64,000 nt of DNA, from assembly GCF_003217495.1 (NCBI RefSeq), contig NZ_QJSW01000011.1:78021-142020 (forward strand), given 5' to 3'. A model generated the notes under the pieces. The model saw nothing but the letters and a program-made list of their open reading frames with translations. It was not told the origin of the DNA and made no database searches. This document shows positions 1 through 8,652 of the stretch, in pieces. The stretch's first letter is position 1, and each line of letters starts with the position of its first letter. The position numbers and the translations under genes are program-made. This stretch comes from Paenibacillus barcinonensis. GTDB taxonomy: Bacteria > Bacillota > Bacilli > Paenibacillales > Paenibacillaceae.

Positions 1-1630
1 CGTTCAAGCCAATCTGATCCGAGGTGGTTCCACTTGGTACAGACGTACCATTAACAGTGACTGTCGCCGTGATGTCACTGACGGTTGGTGTGATCTCAAG
101 ACTGCTTACGGCGTTTGCCACATTTGCTGTATAACTTGTCGTTCCCGAGGCAAAAGCCGGACTGAGTGTGCCGCTGGACAGCGTCACCCCACGTAAGGTC
201 GCATTGTTGCTCAGAGTTCTTGTCATGGTATATGTCTTCATGGTGTGATCCTCCGCTGTCACCACAATCGTCACCGTGTCTCCCAATGCCAGAGAAATCG
301 GATCAGATGCTGTACCGCTTGCCACAGATGTACCATTGATGGTGACGGTTGCCATACTGTCCCTTACGGTCGGTGTAATTGTAATGCTGCCTGCTGCCGG
401 GGGCACACTTGCTGTATAACTTGTCACCGCCGGATCAAAAGCTGTGCTCAGGCTGCCACTGGATAACGTCAGTCCACTCAAGCTGGCATCATTGGAGGGA
501 CCCACTCTTCTGATTCTGTTGTTAAACCAATCAGCAATGTACACATTCCCGTTGTTGCCTACTGCAACCGCATAAGGATTGTTTAATGCAGCAGATGTCG
601 CAGAACCCAGATCACCGGAATAACCTTCCGTGCCCGTGCCCGCCACGGTGCTTATGTTCCCTGTGAACTTATCTACTTTTCGAATCGCAGCATTATGTCG
701 GTCAGCAATATACAGATTGTCATTGCTATCCAATCGGATACCTCTCGGATATTTTAAGGAAGCCGAAGTTGCCGCTCCCCCATCTCCTGAATAACCAGGG
801 GTGCGATTGCCCGCAACTCTCGTAATCTCTCCTGTAGTGAAGTCTACTTTTCGAATGGTACTGCTCGCTGTATCCGATATATACAGATTGCCACTGCTAT
901 CAAAAGCTACTCCCGATGGATAAAACTCGGCTTTCGTTGCGGGTCCTCCGTCCCCATCGTTTAATGCCCCCCAATGTTCAGGTCCATTACCAGCCACTGT
1001 CGTAATTGTGCCCGCCGGATCTACTTTACGAATCGATTCGTTATCGCTGTCAGCGATATATACATTTCCATTGCTATCAATCGCTACGTCGAGTGGATCA
1101 TTCAACTGCGCCGATAACGCAGTCCCTCCGTCGCCAGAATACCCCTCACTTCCATCGCCTGCCACCGTAGTAATGATGCCTGTCACGGCGTCAACCCTCC
1201 TGACCCTCTGATTAGACGTATCCGCGATGTACAGATTATCGTTACTGTCCAATGCGATCCCATAGGGGATACCTACTCGGGCCGATGTCGCTGGTCCTCC
1301 ATCGCCCGAGTAGCCATAAAAACCATTCCCCGCCACTGTAGTAATGATGCCTGTAGCTGCATTGATTTTGCGAATTGTATAATGATTGGAGTCTGTAAAA
1401 AACACATCCCCGTTACTGTTCAGCGCAATTCCATTAGGTCTGTTTACCGCTGCCGCCGTTGCGGGTCCTCCGTCTCCGGCATTGCCTAATCCTGTTCCCC
1501 CCGTACCCGCAATGGTAACCATAATATTTCGGGAATCCGCATAAGCTGTTCCGCCTATCTTATCCATGAAGGGGATCATAGCCATCGTCAAAACCAGCAT
1601 ACAGCTTACAATTTTATTCCACTTTTTCAA
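1..1630 (-). CDS. Exported NHL-repeat protein with cadherin-like domains (C-terminus cut by window edge)
   Basis: The frame is open from position 1630 to the window edge, so about 543 residues are visible and the C-terminus is missing. I chose the TTG start at 1630 because a GGGGTGAG ribosome binding site lies 6 bases upstream; an in-frame ATG at 1654 lacks one. Residues 1-35 form a signal peptide (KK, a hydrophobic stretch, cleavage near AYA-DS). Then come six NHL-type repeats of about 55 residues, each with a TVAGxGxxGYSGDGGPAT-like block followed by GIALDSNxNxYIAD and RxxIRKV, the pattern of a beta-propeller. From about residue 360 there are cadherin-like beta-sandwich units (LSGLTLSSGSLSPAF, SYTASV). 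The protein is probably secreted or wall-associated and may bind ligands or partners through the propeller. No enzymatic motif is visible. Confidence 0.85.
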   Translation of the reverse strand, partial: MKKWNKIVSCMLVLTMAMIPFMDKIGGTAYADSRNIMVTIAGTGGTGLGNAGDGGPATAAAVNRPNGIALNSNGDVFFTDSNHYTIRKINAATGIITTVAGNGFYGYSGDGGPATSARVGIPYGIALDSNDNLYIADTSNQRVRRVDAVTGIITTVAGDGSEGYSGDGGTALSAQLNDPLDVAIDSNGNVYIADSDNESIRKVDPAGTITTVAGNGPEHWGALNDGDGGPATKAEFYPSGVAFDSSGNLYISDTASSTIRKVDFTTGEITRVAGNRTPGYSGDGGAATSASLKYPRGIRLDSNDNLYIADRHNAAIRKVDKFTGNISTVAGTGTEGYSGDLGSATSAALNNPYAVAVGNNGNVYIADWFNNRIRRVGPSNDASLSGLTLSSGSLSTAFDPAVTSYTASVPPAAGSITITPTVRDSMATVTINGTSVASGTASDPISLALGDTVTIVVTAEDHTMKTYTMTRTLSNNATLRGVTLSSGTLSPAFASGTTSYTANVANAVSSLEITPTVSDITATVTVNGTSVPSGTTSDQIGLN

Positions 1631-1737
1631 GTTAGTCTCACCCCATGAGTTCATTAATCGTCGTTGATTTTATATCAAAGCCCCCTCATCCGCATCTATA
1701 AAAAGTTATAGATATGAAAATAAACTCGATTTTTGTC

Positions 1738-1783
1738 AAAAAAAACACCCCCAAAACCAGCTGTCCACTGGCTTGAGGGCATA
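1738..1783 (-). terminator. Rho-independent terminator after the DUF4272 gene
   Basis: On the minus strand a stem beginning CCCTCAAGCCAG pairs with CTGGTTTTGGGGG and is followed by a run of eight T. It lies about 70 bases after the stop of the DUF4272 gene and should end its transcript before the NHL-repeat gene. Confidence 0.7.
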
Positions 1784-1850
1784 TTGCATTGTATTTTATG
1801 AAAAATACTTGACTTACTTTCTATAACCTGCTGAATCACCTCACGATCTA

Positions 1851-3029
1851 TTACGTATCTGTACGCACCTCGTCCCACGCCTGATCCAGATAACAGATCA
1901 GCCAATTGAGTGCACGATGCCGTTCATAAGCTACACCGGGGTTCAGTCCGGCAAGTGGGGATTCCCCTTTAATCCGGCTGTTCACACACACCCAGTTGTA
2001 CCGATAAATCAAGTCGGCCTCGTCCAATATTTCGCTTTTGCTGCGCAGGGAGGCATGTGACAGAAACTCCGCAAAGCTGTCCTTTTGTTGTAGATAACCG
2101 ACATCCTTACTTACGTTGCACAGCTCTGTTGGTGCGCCCAATTCCTCCACGTACCCCAATGCCCACAGCATCACATGGTACGCCTCATATCCCCAGGAGA
2201 AGCGAATGACCTCCTGCTGCTCTGCTCCACGCTGATCCAGAAACGACTTTTCATCGGGAGAAAAAAAGGTGGATGCATCATATTTATTGATTACTTCCTG
2301 CACAAGCGCTGCAGTGTCATCGTCACTTTCACCTGCTCCCAGACATTCGCCTTTTAGCGCAGCTAAACAGAGAGCCACAGCACGCTGTGCGACCTCCTCC
2401 TTCGTACGAATCGTCGTGTCTTCCTCTCCCGCTCTTGCCGGCAGATTGGCATTATACGGTATCCCATGTACCGCTAGCTGCTGCTCTGAACGCGCCTTGC
2501 GCTCTACAGCATCCGTCGAAGGCGGGCGGGTGTCATCCAGATAACTGGTGTGTGCGGTTACCGTGTAATCCTCTACCTCGGATTCACCATTTACATCCAG
2601 AAGCAGCTGACCTTGAGCATTCAGCAGGGAGCCACCTCCCCAGAAAATGACAGCGTCCAGCGCTTCAGCCAATTGTAATAGCTCGCCGAAGAACTCTTCC
2701 GAGATATCCTCCTCGGTCTCAATGCCAATCACCATGTTCAGGGTGGAGCACTTGATCAGTACCTTTTCCTGAAGCGCAGCATTACGCCCCTCGATCTGAC
2801 TCAGAAAACCAAGCATGCCCTGAATCATCGTTGTGAACTGTTCGGGATGGGTCTGGCTGGTCATGATATTGAAACCTTTTGTTTTTTGGCTGAACCACTT
2901 TTTCCGGGTCACTTGAATGTGCGTCTGGTCTTCTCTTCGCTGAATGGATGCCTCGGGATAGATGGATTGAATGATCTCATATAGCTGCTCCAGATCAAAC
3001 TGGGAGCTGTATAACGCACAATTTCTCAT
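1851..3029 (-). CDS. DUF4272 domain-containing protein
   Basis: A 392-residue soluble protein starting MRNCALYSSQ. I preferred the ATG at 3029, with an AGAGGG ribosome binding site upstream, to the frame start at 3053. The C-terminal half (from about residue 175) shows the DUF4272 pattern: RKARSEQQLAVHGIPYNANLP, then RTKEEVAQRAVALCLAALKG and a WALGYVEELG segment. The N-terminal half looks like a separate alpha/beta domain. The function of the family is not known to me. It follows the RtcB gene by 54 bases on the same strand, so the two may be cotranscribed, and it has its own terminator. Confidence 0.8.
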   Translation of the reverse strand: MRNCALYSSQFDLEQLYEIIQSIYPEASIQRREDQTHIQVTRKKWFSQKTKGFNIMTSQTHPEQFTTMIQGMLGFLSQIEGRNAALQEKVLIKCSTLNMVIGIETEEDISEEFFGELLQLAEALDAVIFWGGGSLLNAQGQLLLDVNGESEVEDYTVTAHTSYLDDTRPPSTDAVERKARSEQQLAVHGIPYNANLPARAGEEDTTIRTKEEVAQRAVALCLAALKGECLGAGESDDDTAALVQEVINKYDASTFFSPDEKSFLDQRGAEQQEVIRFSWGYEAYHVMLWALGYVEELGAPTELCNVSKDVGYLQQKDSFAEFLSHASLRSKSEILDEADLIYRYNWVCVNSRIKGESPLAGLNPGVAYERHRALNWLICYLDQAWDEVRTDT

Positions 3030-3083
3030 GGTGCTCGCCCTCTTTCTTGTCAAAAAAATGATGAGTTCTGTCTTGATGCTGGA

Positions 3084-4304
3084 TCAATCCTTGTATGGAT
3101 CAAACTCATTGCTGCCAGCCATCGCCACACCCACCGGGCGCAGCCTATGGTTGATCTGCAGCGTATTTGCATGCGCCATCAGCACATCCTGCAATTTCTT
3201 GTATACAAACGGGCTTTCATCCGTACCAGCTCCGCGTAGCTCTACCCCGTAAGCCCGAATAGCCGCCTGCATCTGCTCTTCACTGATCTCGCCGCCCATA
3301 CGTTTGCGGAGCTTGTAATTCATTTTGCCTGCGGCCTGAGTACGACTCATGATGCGCCCCGCTCCGTGAACCGTGCTACGGAAGGACTCGTTATTTTCTT
3401 CACTCTCAATGCCCTCCACAATGACCGACATATCCCCCATGCTTCCGCCGACAAAACCAAGCTGCCCTGGCGCCAGCGGTGTGGCTCCCTTACGAACAAC
3501 GACGACTTCCTCGCCCATATGCTGCTCTTTCCACGCGAAGTTATGATGATTATGCACGGTATATTCAGCACTCGCTCCGAGAATACCAAGCACCTGTTCA
3601 ATCACGTAATCCCGTCCCGCATATGCATAACGACCCGCAAGGGTCATAGCCGCCCAATACATATCACCCATTTCACTGTTCAGATTAAACAGGGTCGGTG
3701 GCTGATCCATGGATTCCCCAGGGGCTTTACCACTGAACGCTCGTCCTGCCGCCAGATTGAGGAATCCACTCGCAACTTTATGACCAAACCCCCGGCTGCC
3801 AAAATGATTCGCAATCCATACCTTGTCTGTCTTCTCTTCTACGAAAATATCGACAAAATGATTGCCGCTGCCCACGGTTCCAAGCTGATTACGCGCCAAA
3901 CCTTTCAGCTTCTGCTGCAGTCCACCTTCGATCGAATCAAAAAGCTTCCAGCTCGGATCATCGAATAGCTCATGCTCCACCGGGGTTGGATTGTTACGGC
4001 CTACGCCGAACGAGATGGTGGTTTGTATATCATCCATAATGACGCCAATCCGTTCACGAATATCGTCCCACATCAGATTGGTGCGTACAGCTTTGTTACC
4101 GCAGGCAATGTCATAACCTACCCCGGACGGACTGATCATGTTGCGATAAGCAACAACTCCGCCAATCGGCTGCGAGTATCCCTTGTGATGGTCGGCCATA
4201 AGAGCTACACCCAGCACGTCTCCATATTGAGAACAGGTCACCGCCTGACTCACAGCGTTCTCCAGCGGTTCTCCCCAGACTTTGATGTTATCCACAATAC
4301 GCAT
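3084..4304 (-). CDS. rtcB: RtcB family RNA ligase
   Basis: 406 residues. RtcB enzymes join RNA 2',3'-cyclic-phosphate or 3'-phosphate ends to 5'-OH ends using GTP and manganese, in RNA repair. Visible family motifs in order: MADHHKGYSQPIGGVVAY (36-53), the metal-binding GVGYDIACG (D65, C68), GSGNHFVD, NHFGSRGFGH, VHNHHNFAW and HGAGRIMSRTQA, which carries the histidine that is guanylylated in characterised RtcB. All key residues seem present. The start at 4304 is chosen because an AGGAGG ribosome binding site precedes it by 10 bases; the frame extends to 4403 without support. The C-terminus ends with a short tail after NEFDPYKD. Archease, the usual RtcB partner in many organisms, is not seen nearby; a DUF4272 gene follows instead. 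Confidence 0.92.
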   Translation of the reverse strand: MRIVDNIKVWGEPLENAVSQAVTCSQYGDVLGVALMADHHKGYSQPIGGVVAYRNMISPSGVGYDIACGNKAVRTNLMWDDIRERIGVIMDDIQTTISFGVGRNNPTPVEHELFDDPSWKLFDSIEGGLQQKLKGLARNQLGTVGSGNHFVDIFVEEKTDKVWIANHFGSRGFGHKVASGFLNLAAGRAFSGKAPGESMDQPPTLFNLNSEMGDMYWAAMTLAGRYAYAGRDYVIEQVLGILGASAEYTVHNHHNFAWKEQHMGEEVVVVRKGATPLAPGQLGFVGGSMGDMSVIVEGIESEENNESFRSTVHGAGRIMSRTQAAGKMNYKLRKRMGGEISEEQMQAAIRAYGVELRGAGTDESPFVYKKLQDVLMAHANTLQINHRLRPVGVAMAGSNEFDPYKD

Positions 4305-4343
4305 GTTTCGGTAACCTCCTATGTATCCTTTTCCTAAAGTGTA

Positions 4344-4386
4344 ACAAAAAAGAGAGCGTCCGCTAAGGTCTACTCTCTCTTTCAGT
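4344..4386 (-). terminator. Terminator after the GNAT pair
   Basis: On the minus strand AAAGAGAG pairs with CTCTCTTT across an imperfect interior and is followed by six T. It lies between the stop at 4422 and the rtcB start, so it should separate the GNAT operon from rtcB. Confidence 0.6.
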
Positions 4387-4421
4387 ATTCCAATGAAATG
4401 CATCTTCTTCTATTTCATGTC

Positions 4422-4856
4422 TTACATATGTTTGCGGTACCCCTGAACCAATTCGTCCCTAAAACCTAATTTCTCATAAAATTGATGAGCTTCCTTTCGC
4501 TGATCCCCGGACACCAGAATGATGTATGCACACCCCCGGTCCTTGGCAATCTGTTCGATCTCAAGCATCAGCTTCTGCCCGATCCCCTGTCTGCGGACAC
4601 GATCCGAGACGATGACATTTTCAAGGACCATAAATGGCTCACAATCGCCCACTAGATCCATGCACTCAATCCCCATGACTGAACCAACAAGCTGTTCCTG
4701 ATCAAAGGCACCCAGCAAATGGTAGCAGCCCTGCTGCTCCATATGTTGAAACGTCTTGTGCATCTTCTGCTCATTGGAAGGTGTGCCCATCAATTCGTGA
4801 TATAGCTGGCTTAATGCAGGCAAGTCCTGCGGTTGAATCCGTTTAATTGTAATCAT
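4422..4856 (-). CDS. GNAT family N-acetyltransferase
   Basis: 144 residues, the usual size of a one-domain GNAT. It should transfer acetyl from acetyl-CoA to an amine; the substrate cannot be told. Motif A for acetyl-CoA binding is at about residues 77-95 (LENVIVSDRVRRQGIGQKLM, with the R/Q-x-x-G-x-G/A core RRQGIG), and the C-terminal HQFYEKLGF segment is typical of motif B. Its ATG overlaps the stop of the preceding acetyltransferase (ATGA), so the two are translationally coupled in one operon. Confidence 0.85.
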   Translation of the reverse strand: MITIKRIQPQDLPALSQLYHELMGTPSNEQKMHKTFQHMEQQGCYHLLGAFDQEQLVGSVMGIECMDLVGDCEPFMVLENVIVSDRVRRQGIGQKLMLEIEQIAKDRGCAYIILVSGDQRKEAHQFYEKLGFRDELVQGYRKHM

Positions 4857-5305
4857 TGCGATGCACTGCCCCCGTTCTCTGGTAGAAGGTTCTTTTTAAA
4901 ATAATAGTGCTGGTGTCCTGTGGGTGCATTCTCAATCATGGTCATGAGCTCGTACCCGTGTTTTCGATAAAAATCCGGAGCCTGATACGAGAAGGTGTTC
5001 AGCATAACAAAATCACAGCCCTTCTCACGAGCTAACCGTTCAACCTCCTGAAGCAGCTGTGTTCCGTAACCTCTGTGTCTTTCCTTGGCATCAACCCACA
5101 GGATATCCAGCTCAACCCAGTTCCAGCATAAGGTACTGATCACCCCTGCCACAATCTGCCCCGACTCGTTTCGAATATGAAAATGAAGCTCCTCGTATCT
5201 GTTCCTCAACGCTTCGTGCACATGGGTCGCATTATAGGCAATTAATTGCTGCCTTACGTATGCTGAATCTTCTTCGGTACTTGGTGTTATGTGGGTACGT
5301 GACAT
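4853..5305 (-). CDS. GNAT family N-acetyltransferase
   Basis: 150 residues. Acetyl-CoA motif: LDILWVDAKERHRGYGTQLL followed by EVERLAREKGC; the C-terminal APDFYRKHGYELM and the closing HYYFKKNL match many small GNATs of Firmicutes. A GAGAGGAGAG ribosome binding site precedes the ATG. First gene of a two-gene operon whose second member is also a GNAT but not a close copy, so this is not a recent tandem duplication. Substrate unknown. Confidence 0.85.
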   Translation of the reverse strand: MSRTHITPSTEEDSAYVRQQLIAYNATHVHEALRNRYEELHFHIRNESGQIVAGVISTLCWNWVELDILWVDAKERHRGYGTQLLQEVERLAREKGCDFVMLNTFSYQAPDFYRKHGYELMTMIENAPTGHQHYYFKKNLLPENGGSASQ

Positions 5306-5361
5306 CCCGTTCTCTCCTCTCGAATCAATTCATCCCCAAGTTGATCTCAACAACCTATAAT

Positions 5362-6090
5362 TTACGATGTTCTTATGGACGGATGACCGCTTTCCTCCAG
5401 CAGCTTCAAGATGTCCTGCGCCACCTCACGCGGGGATTTCAGTTGACCTGACTCGTATGCCTCCTGGAATACACTGGAGAGGGCAAATTCCTCTGCATCC
5501 TTATCTCTTGCTACAGCCTGCAATTCCGTGTCCACCATGCCCGGATCAAAGGCGATAATCTGCACCGGATTGGGCTGTGATGCCTGTTCCATCGCTACAC
5601 ACTGTGTGAACATGTTGATTCCGGCCTTCGACGTGCAATAGACTGCCATAAAAGGCGCGGCATAGCTACCCGATCCAGAACTTACATTGATGATGTTGCG
5701 CTGTGCTGTCATGTGATTCGTATAATGGATGAAAGAAGATGTGAAAATCATCGGCGCAGCCAAACTAATATTCAGGTTAACACTAATCTCATCGGCAAGG
5801 CACTGATCAATCGGTTTCAACGGCTCAAGCATCGCTGCATTGTTTATTAGTCCGATGCTCTGCACCTCAAGAAGCGGAATCTGCTCCAAAATGCCCGAGA
5901 TCAGATCGTCAATGCTATGGATGTCCTCAACATCAAACTGCACATGAGTATATCGCTCGTACGTATCCCCCAAGTCGGATGTGCCGCGTGCTATACCGTA
6001 GACTACGTCTCCTTGTTCCAAACATAGCTCCGCAAGCTGCCTTCCGATGCCTCTGGATGTACCTGTGATGATCAAGTATCTGTTCTCCAT
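5362..6090 (-). CDS. SDR family NAD(P)-dependent oxidoreductase (YueD / benzil reductase type)
   Basis: 242 residues, a classical short-chain dehydrogenase. The Rossmann glycine motif TGTSRGIG is at 10-17, NNAAM at about 85-89, catalytic serine in NVSSGSG and the YCTSKAG catalytic Tyr/Lys motif follow. The N-terminus MENRYLIITGTSRGIGRQLAE and the overall length resemble Bacillus YueD, described as a benzil reductase; this assignment is by similarity from memory. It starts 15 bases after the methyltransferase gene upstream, with a GGCGGAG ribosome binding site, so the two are probably cotranscribed. Confidence 0.85.
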   Translation of the reverse strand: MENRYLIITGTSRGIGRQLAELCLEQGDVVYGIARGTSDLGDTYERYTHVQFDVEDIHSIDDLISGILEQIPLLEVQSIGLINNAAMLEPLKPIDQCLADEISVNLNISLAAPMIFTSSFIHYTNHMTAQRNIINVSSGSGSYAAPFMAVYCTSKAGINMFTQCVAMEQASQPNPVQIIAFDPGMVDTELQAVARDKDAEEFALSSVFQEAYESGQLKSPREVAQDILKLLEESGHPSIRTS

Positions 6091-6105
6091 CAGTTCTCCG
6101 CCTTT

Positions 6106-6822
6106 CTAATACTTCTTTCTCCACAACGTCGCCCACAGAATAGGCAAGCCAAAATACGGTTCTTCCTGCCCCATCGCCTTCATGGGGCGCAGCTCTACAC
6201 ACTCCAATGCATCCTCCAGTAAATAACGAAGCTTCTCCTCTGTAAAAGCAAGCCCGCCCCGCATCGACTTCTCGCGGTATACATCCCAATCGTGCATCAC
6301 ATGCTCCGGCCCGCCCTGGTCACCGAATCCTGGCGCAAAACAGGTCATGCCAAAATAAGCTCCCGGCTTCAGCGCATGCTGAATCATCTCGATATAAGGA
6401 ATACGCTGATGTGGCAGCAGATGATGCAGACACCCCGAGTCGTAGACAAGGTCATATTCCTCCTGTGGCGCCAGTTCAAACACCGACCGACATTCAAAAT
6501 GTACATCGAGCTGCTCTGTAACGGCCCGTTCCTTCGCCCAAGCAATTGCCGTTTCTGACAGATCATACGCATCAACCTGATATCCTTGACGAGCCAAATA
6601 TAACGCGTTTCGGCCTGGTCCACATCCTAGCTCCAGAGCTTTGCCTCCACGGAACAGACCTGCATCTACATTCGCAACTACATTTTCATCAGGCTTGTTT
6701 GGAAAAAAAGGAATAGGACGGTCCCGATTCTCGTAGAACGGCTCCCAAAATTGCTTCGCCGATCTGAAATCTGCATCGAGCATGTCATAGAGATCCTGCA
6801 CACATTTTATCGTTTTTTCCAA
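6106..6822 (-). CDS. Class I SAM-dependent methyltransferase
   Basis: 238 residues. The SAM-binding motif I is ALELGCGPGRNALYLARQGY (about 63-82), followed by VDAYDLSETAIAWAKERA (acidic motif II) and EYDLVYDSGCLHHLLPHQR (motif IV). These belong to the Methyltransf_25/11 type small-molecule methyltransferases; the acceptor is unknown. The start is a TTG at 6822 with GGGAGG 10 bases upstream. The SDR gene follows closely on the same strand. Confidence 0.88.
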   Translation of the reverse strand: MEKTIKCVQDLYDMLDADFRSAKQFWEPFYENRDRPIPFFPNKPDENVVANVDAGLFRGGKALELGCGPGRNALYLARQGYQVDAYDLSETAIAWAKERAVTEQLDVHFECRSVFELAPQEEYDLVYDSGCLHHLLPHQRIPYIEMIQHALKPGAYFGMTCFAPGFGDQGGPEHVMHDWDVYREKSMRGGLAFTEEKLRYLLEDALECVELRPMKAMGQEEPYFGLPILWATLWRKKY

Positions 6823-6983
6823 AGTCCGAATTCCTCCCGTCTCATCACTTCAGATGAATGTTTATCACTGCAATTTTTAATAAATTCAGAGCAGCAGCCT
6901 ACACTCTATTATAACATTTTTAACCATTCATTCTGTATTTTGCATGTGTAGGTTTGGTAGAATATCCAGCATTTTCCCCATAT

Positions 6984-7015
6984 AAAAAGCGGGCGACATA
7001 TGATGTCGTCCGCTT
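6984..7015 (-). terminator. Terminator after the VOC gene
   Basis: A 13-bp stem AAGCGGACGACAT / ATGTCGCCCGCTT with a 3-base loop, one G-U pair, ending in five T on the minus strand. It follows the VOC gene stop by about 50 bases. Confidence 0.8.
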
Positions 7016-7065
7016 GCAATACGAGCTGTGAACTAACTGCTGTACGGCTAAGGCCTCCGTTAAAT

Positions 7066-7449
7066 TCAGCCTTTACGTTCCATCACAGCAAAGTAATTTT
7101 TCTCATTATCTGCAAAGTTAAATACGCGCCCTGTCGGCATCTCGATAATCTCTCCAACCGTTACATGTTTAGCGGACAGATCAGCATATAACCGATCCAG
7201 ATCATCTGTGAAAAACATCAACGAAGGTGTGCCCAGATTTACCCCCTCCGACATCCGTGCCACAACCTCTTTATCATGCAGAACGATGCTAGTCTGTGAA
7301 TCTTTGGTCGGTGCGATCTCGATCCAGCGCATGCCCTCATCCAGAGTAACCTCGTCCACGATATGGAATCCGGCAACCTCCGTCCAGAAAGCCAGTGATT
7401 CATCCTGGTCATTCACATACAGCATAATCTGGCCTACTTTGCTAAACAT
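7066..7449 (-). CDS. VOC (glyoxalase/bleomycin-resistance) family protein
   Basis: 127 residues with the two-module beta-alpha-beta-beta-beta fold of the vicinal oxygen chelate superfamily. Visible: QIMLYVNDQDESLAFWTEVAGF at the N-terminus, MRWIEIAPTKDSQTSIVLHD in the middle, LMFFTDDLDRLYADLSAKHV and the closing VFNFADNEKNYFAVMERK, where the last Glu is in the metal-ligand position. The family contains glyoxalases, dioxygenases and antibiotic-binding proteins; nothing here selects one. Confidence 0.85.
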   Translation of the reverse strand: MFSKVGQIMLYVNDQDESLAFWTEVAGFHIVDEVTLDEGMRWIEIAPTKDSQTSIVLHDKEVVARMSEGVNLGTPSLMFFTDDLDRLYADLSAKHVTVGEIIEMPTGRVFNFADNEKNYFAVMERKG

Positions 7450-7528
7450 GCACTCACCACTCCTCTAATCAAGTCATCTCGGCATACATTTATTAAGATT
7501 GCCTCAGATTCCCGTTGAGTATAACACG

Positions 7529-8038
7529 TTACCCCAGCTTTTGGGTTAAATAGAGAACAACATCGTCATCAATAATGGTCTCTTCACCCGGTTGAAGGTA
7601 ATGATCATGCCTGTGAAGCCCCCGGCCATCTGGAATATATCCACGATGCGCATATAATACCTGGGCTTTGCCATAATCGGCATAGACCCCTACACCAAGG
7701 CCAGCCACCTCAGAGCGTTCCCGCACCATCTGCTCGGCGCGGTCCATCAGCATGGAACCAATGCCCTTACGCTGGTGCTTCATCAACACATTGAAGTCAC
7801 TGATCTCCGGAATGCCTTGTTCCAGAAACGAAGGGTAATCCGATGTCCAGATCACATTGACGTAACCGGCAAATTGCCCATCCAGTTCAGCGAGCAGCGT
7901 CACACGCTCCCCGTTCTGTTGCTCTTCCCAATAGCGCTCATATAACTCTGACGGTTTGTACCATCCCTGTTCCTGAAATGCCTGTGAAATAACTTGAGAG
8001 TCTTGTCTATCCAGAAGACGAATATGTATACCGCTCAC
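7529..8038 (-). CDS. GNAT family N-acetyltransferase
   Basis: 169 residues. The start is a GTG at 8038 (VSGIHIRLLDRQD) preceded by GGAGGAGA at 5 bases; the open frame runs further upstream to 8212 but overlaps the DinB-like gene and lacks a binding site there. Acetyl-CoA motif: FNVLMKHQRKGIGSMLMDRAE (core QRKGIG), then GVGVYADYGKAQVLYAHRGY. The C-terminal region GRGLHRHDHYLQPG is typical of a Firmicute GNAT subgroup. Same strand and close to the gene upstream. Confidence 0.85.
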   Translation of the reverse strand: MSGIHIRLLDRQDSQVISQAFQEQGWYKPSELYERYWEEQQNGERVTLLAELDGQFAGYVNVIWTSDYPSFLEQGIPEISDFNVLMKHQRKGIGSMLMDRAEQMVRERSEVAGLGVGVYADYGKAQVLYAHRGYIPDGRGLHRHDHYLQPGEETIIDDDVVLYLTQKLG

Positions 8039-8072
8039 GCTGTTCTCCTCCAACCAAAGTTTGCTGCATATG

Positions 8073-8597
8073 TTATATTTCCTGTCGATTTCGAAGCGAA
8101 GTGATGTGTGCCACATGATGTTTGCCATGCCACGCATACAATCCCACGCAATAGTCAAGTCGCATCGTTTCCTTCGATGCAGGATGATAGAACTGTTTGG
8201 CATAATCCTCATCAGACAAGGTATTCAGCAATGCCGTCCATCGTTGATGCAGAGCCTCCAGCAGCTGTAAGGAAACCTCGATATCCAGTTCTCTGGAGTC
8301 ACTCAGCTCTGCCCAGCGTGTTTCATCGTAAGGCCGAATCGCAGGGGTGTCCTCTGTCAGAGCAAGCTTGAAACGAATCACACTGTTCATATGACTGTCT
8401 GCTATGTGGTGAATGACCTGTTTCAGCATCCAGCCGCCTTCACGGTATGGCATACATAACTGCTCTTCACTAAGGCCCTTCACCGCTTCTCTTGCTTGTT
8501 GCGGCAGTTCGGCTATATCCTGAATCCACTGCTTCCTATGAGCCAATGTAACTTCACCTGTATGTGCAAACTGCCCAATTGGATACCTGAAGCCCAT
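8073..8597 (-). CDS. YfiT-type bacillithiol transferase / DinB-like metalloprotein
   Basis: 174 residues, four-helix DinB fold. The N-terminal RYPIGQF, the metal-ligand motif HHIADSHMN (about 65-73) and the C-terminal YAWHGKHHVAHI with further histidines match the YfiT family, members of which are annotated as bacillithiol transferases that conjugate bacillithiol to electrophiles. All three expected ligand histidines are visible. Ribosome binding site GGGGGA upstream. It is followed after 34 bases by a GNAT gene, which suggests a detoxification or resistance theme but does not prove one. Confidence 0.88.
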   Translation of the reverse strand: MGFRYPIGQFAHTGEVTLAHRKQWIQDIAELPQQAREAVKGLSEEQLCMPYREGGWMLKQVIHHIADSHMNSVIRFKLALTEDTPAIRPYDETRWAELSDSRELDIEVSLQLLEALHQRWTALLNTLSDEDYAKQFYHPASKETMRLDYCVGLYAWHGKHHVAHITSLRNRQEI

Positions 8598-8652
8598 TTC
8601 ATGTCCCCCTTCGATAATCTATTCTTCATCTTAACACGGTCTTCACTGTACG

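Noticed and set aside
1..1500. CRISPR-like or tandem DNA repeats
   Set aside because: The periodic blocks are NHL protein repeats with varying DNA sequence, not direct DNA repeats with spacers.
1696..1905. 69-codon minus-strand frame over the DUF4272 end
   Set aside because: Overlaps a real gene end and a terminator; no start signal.
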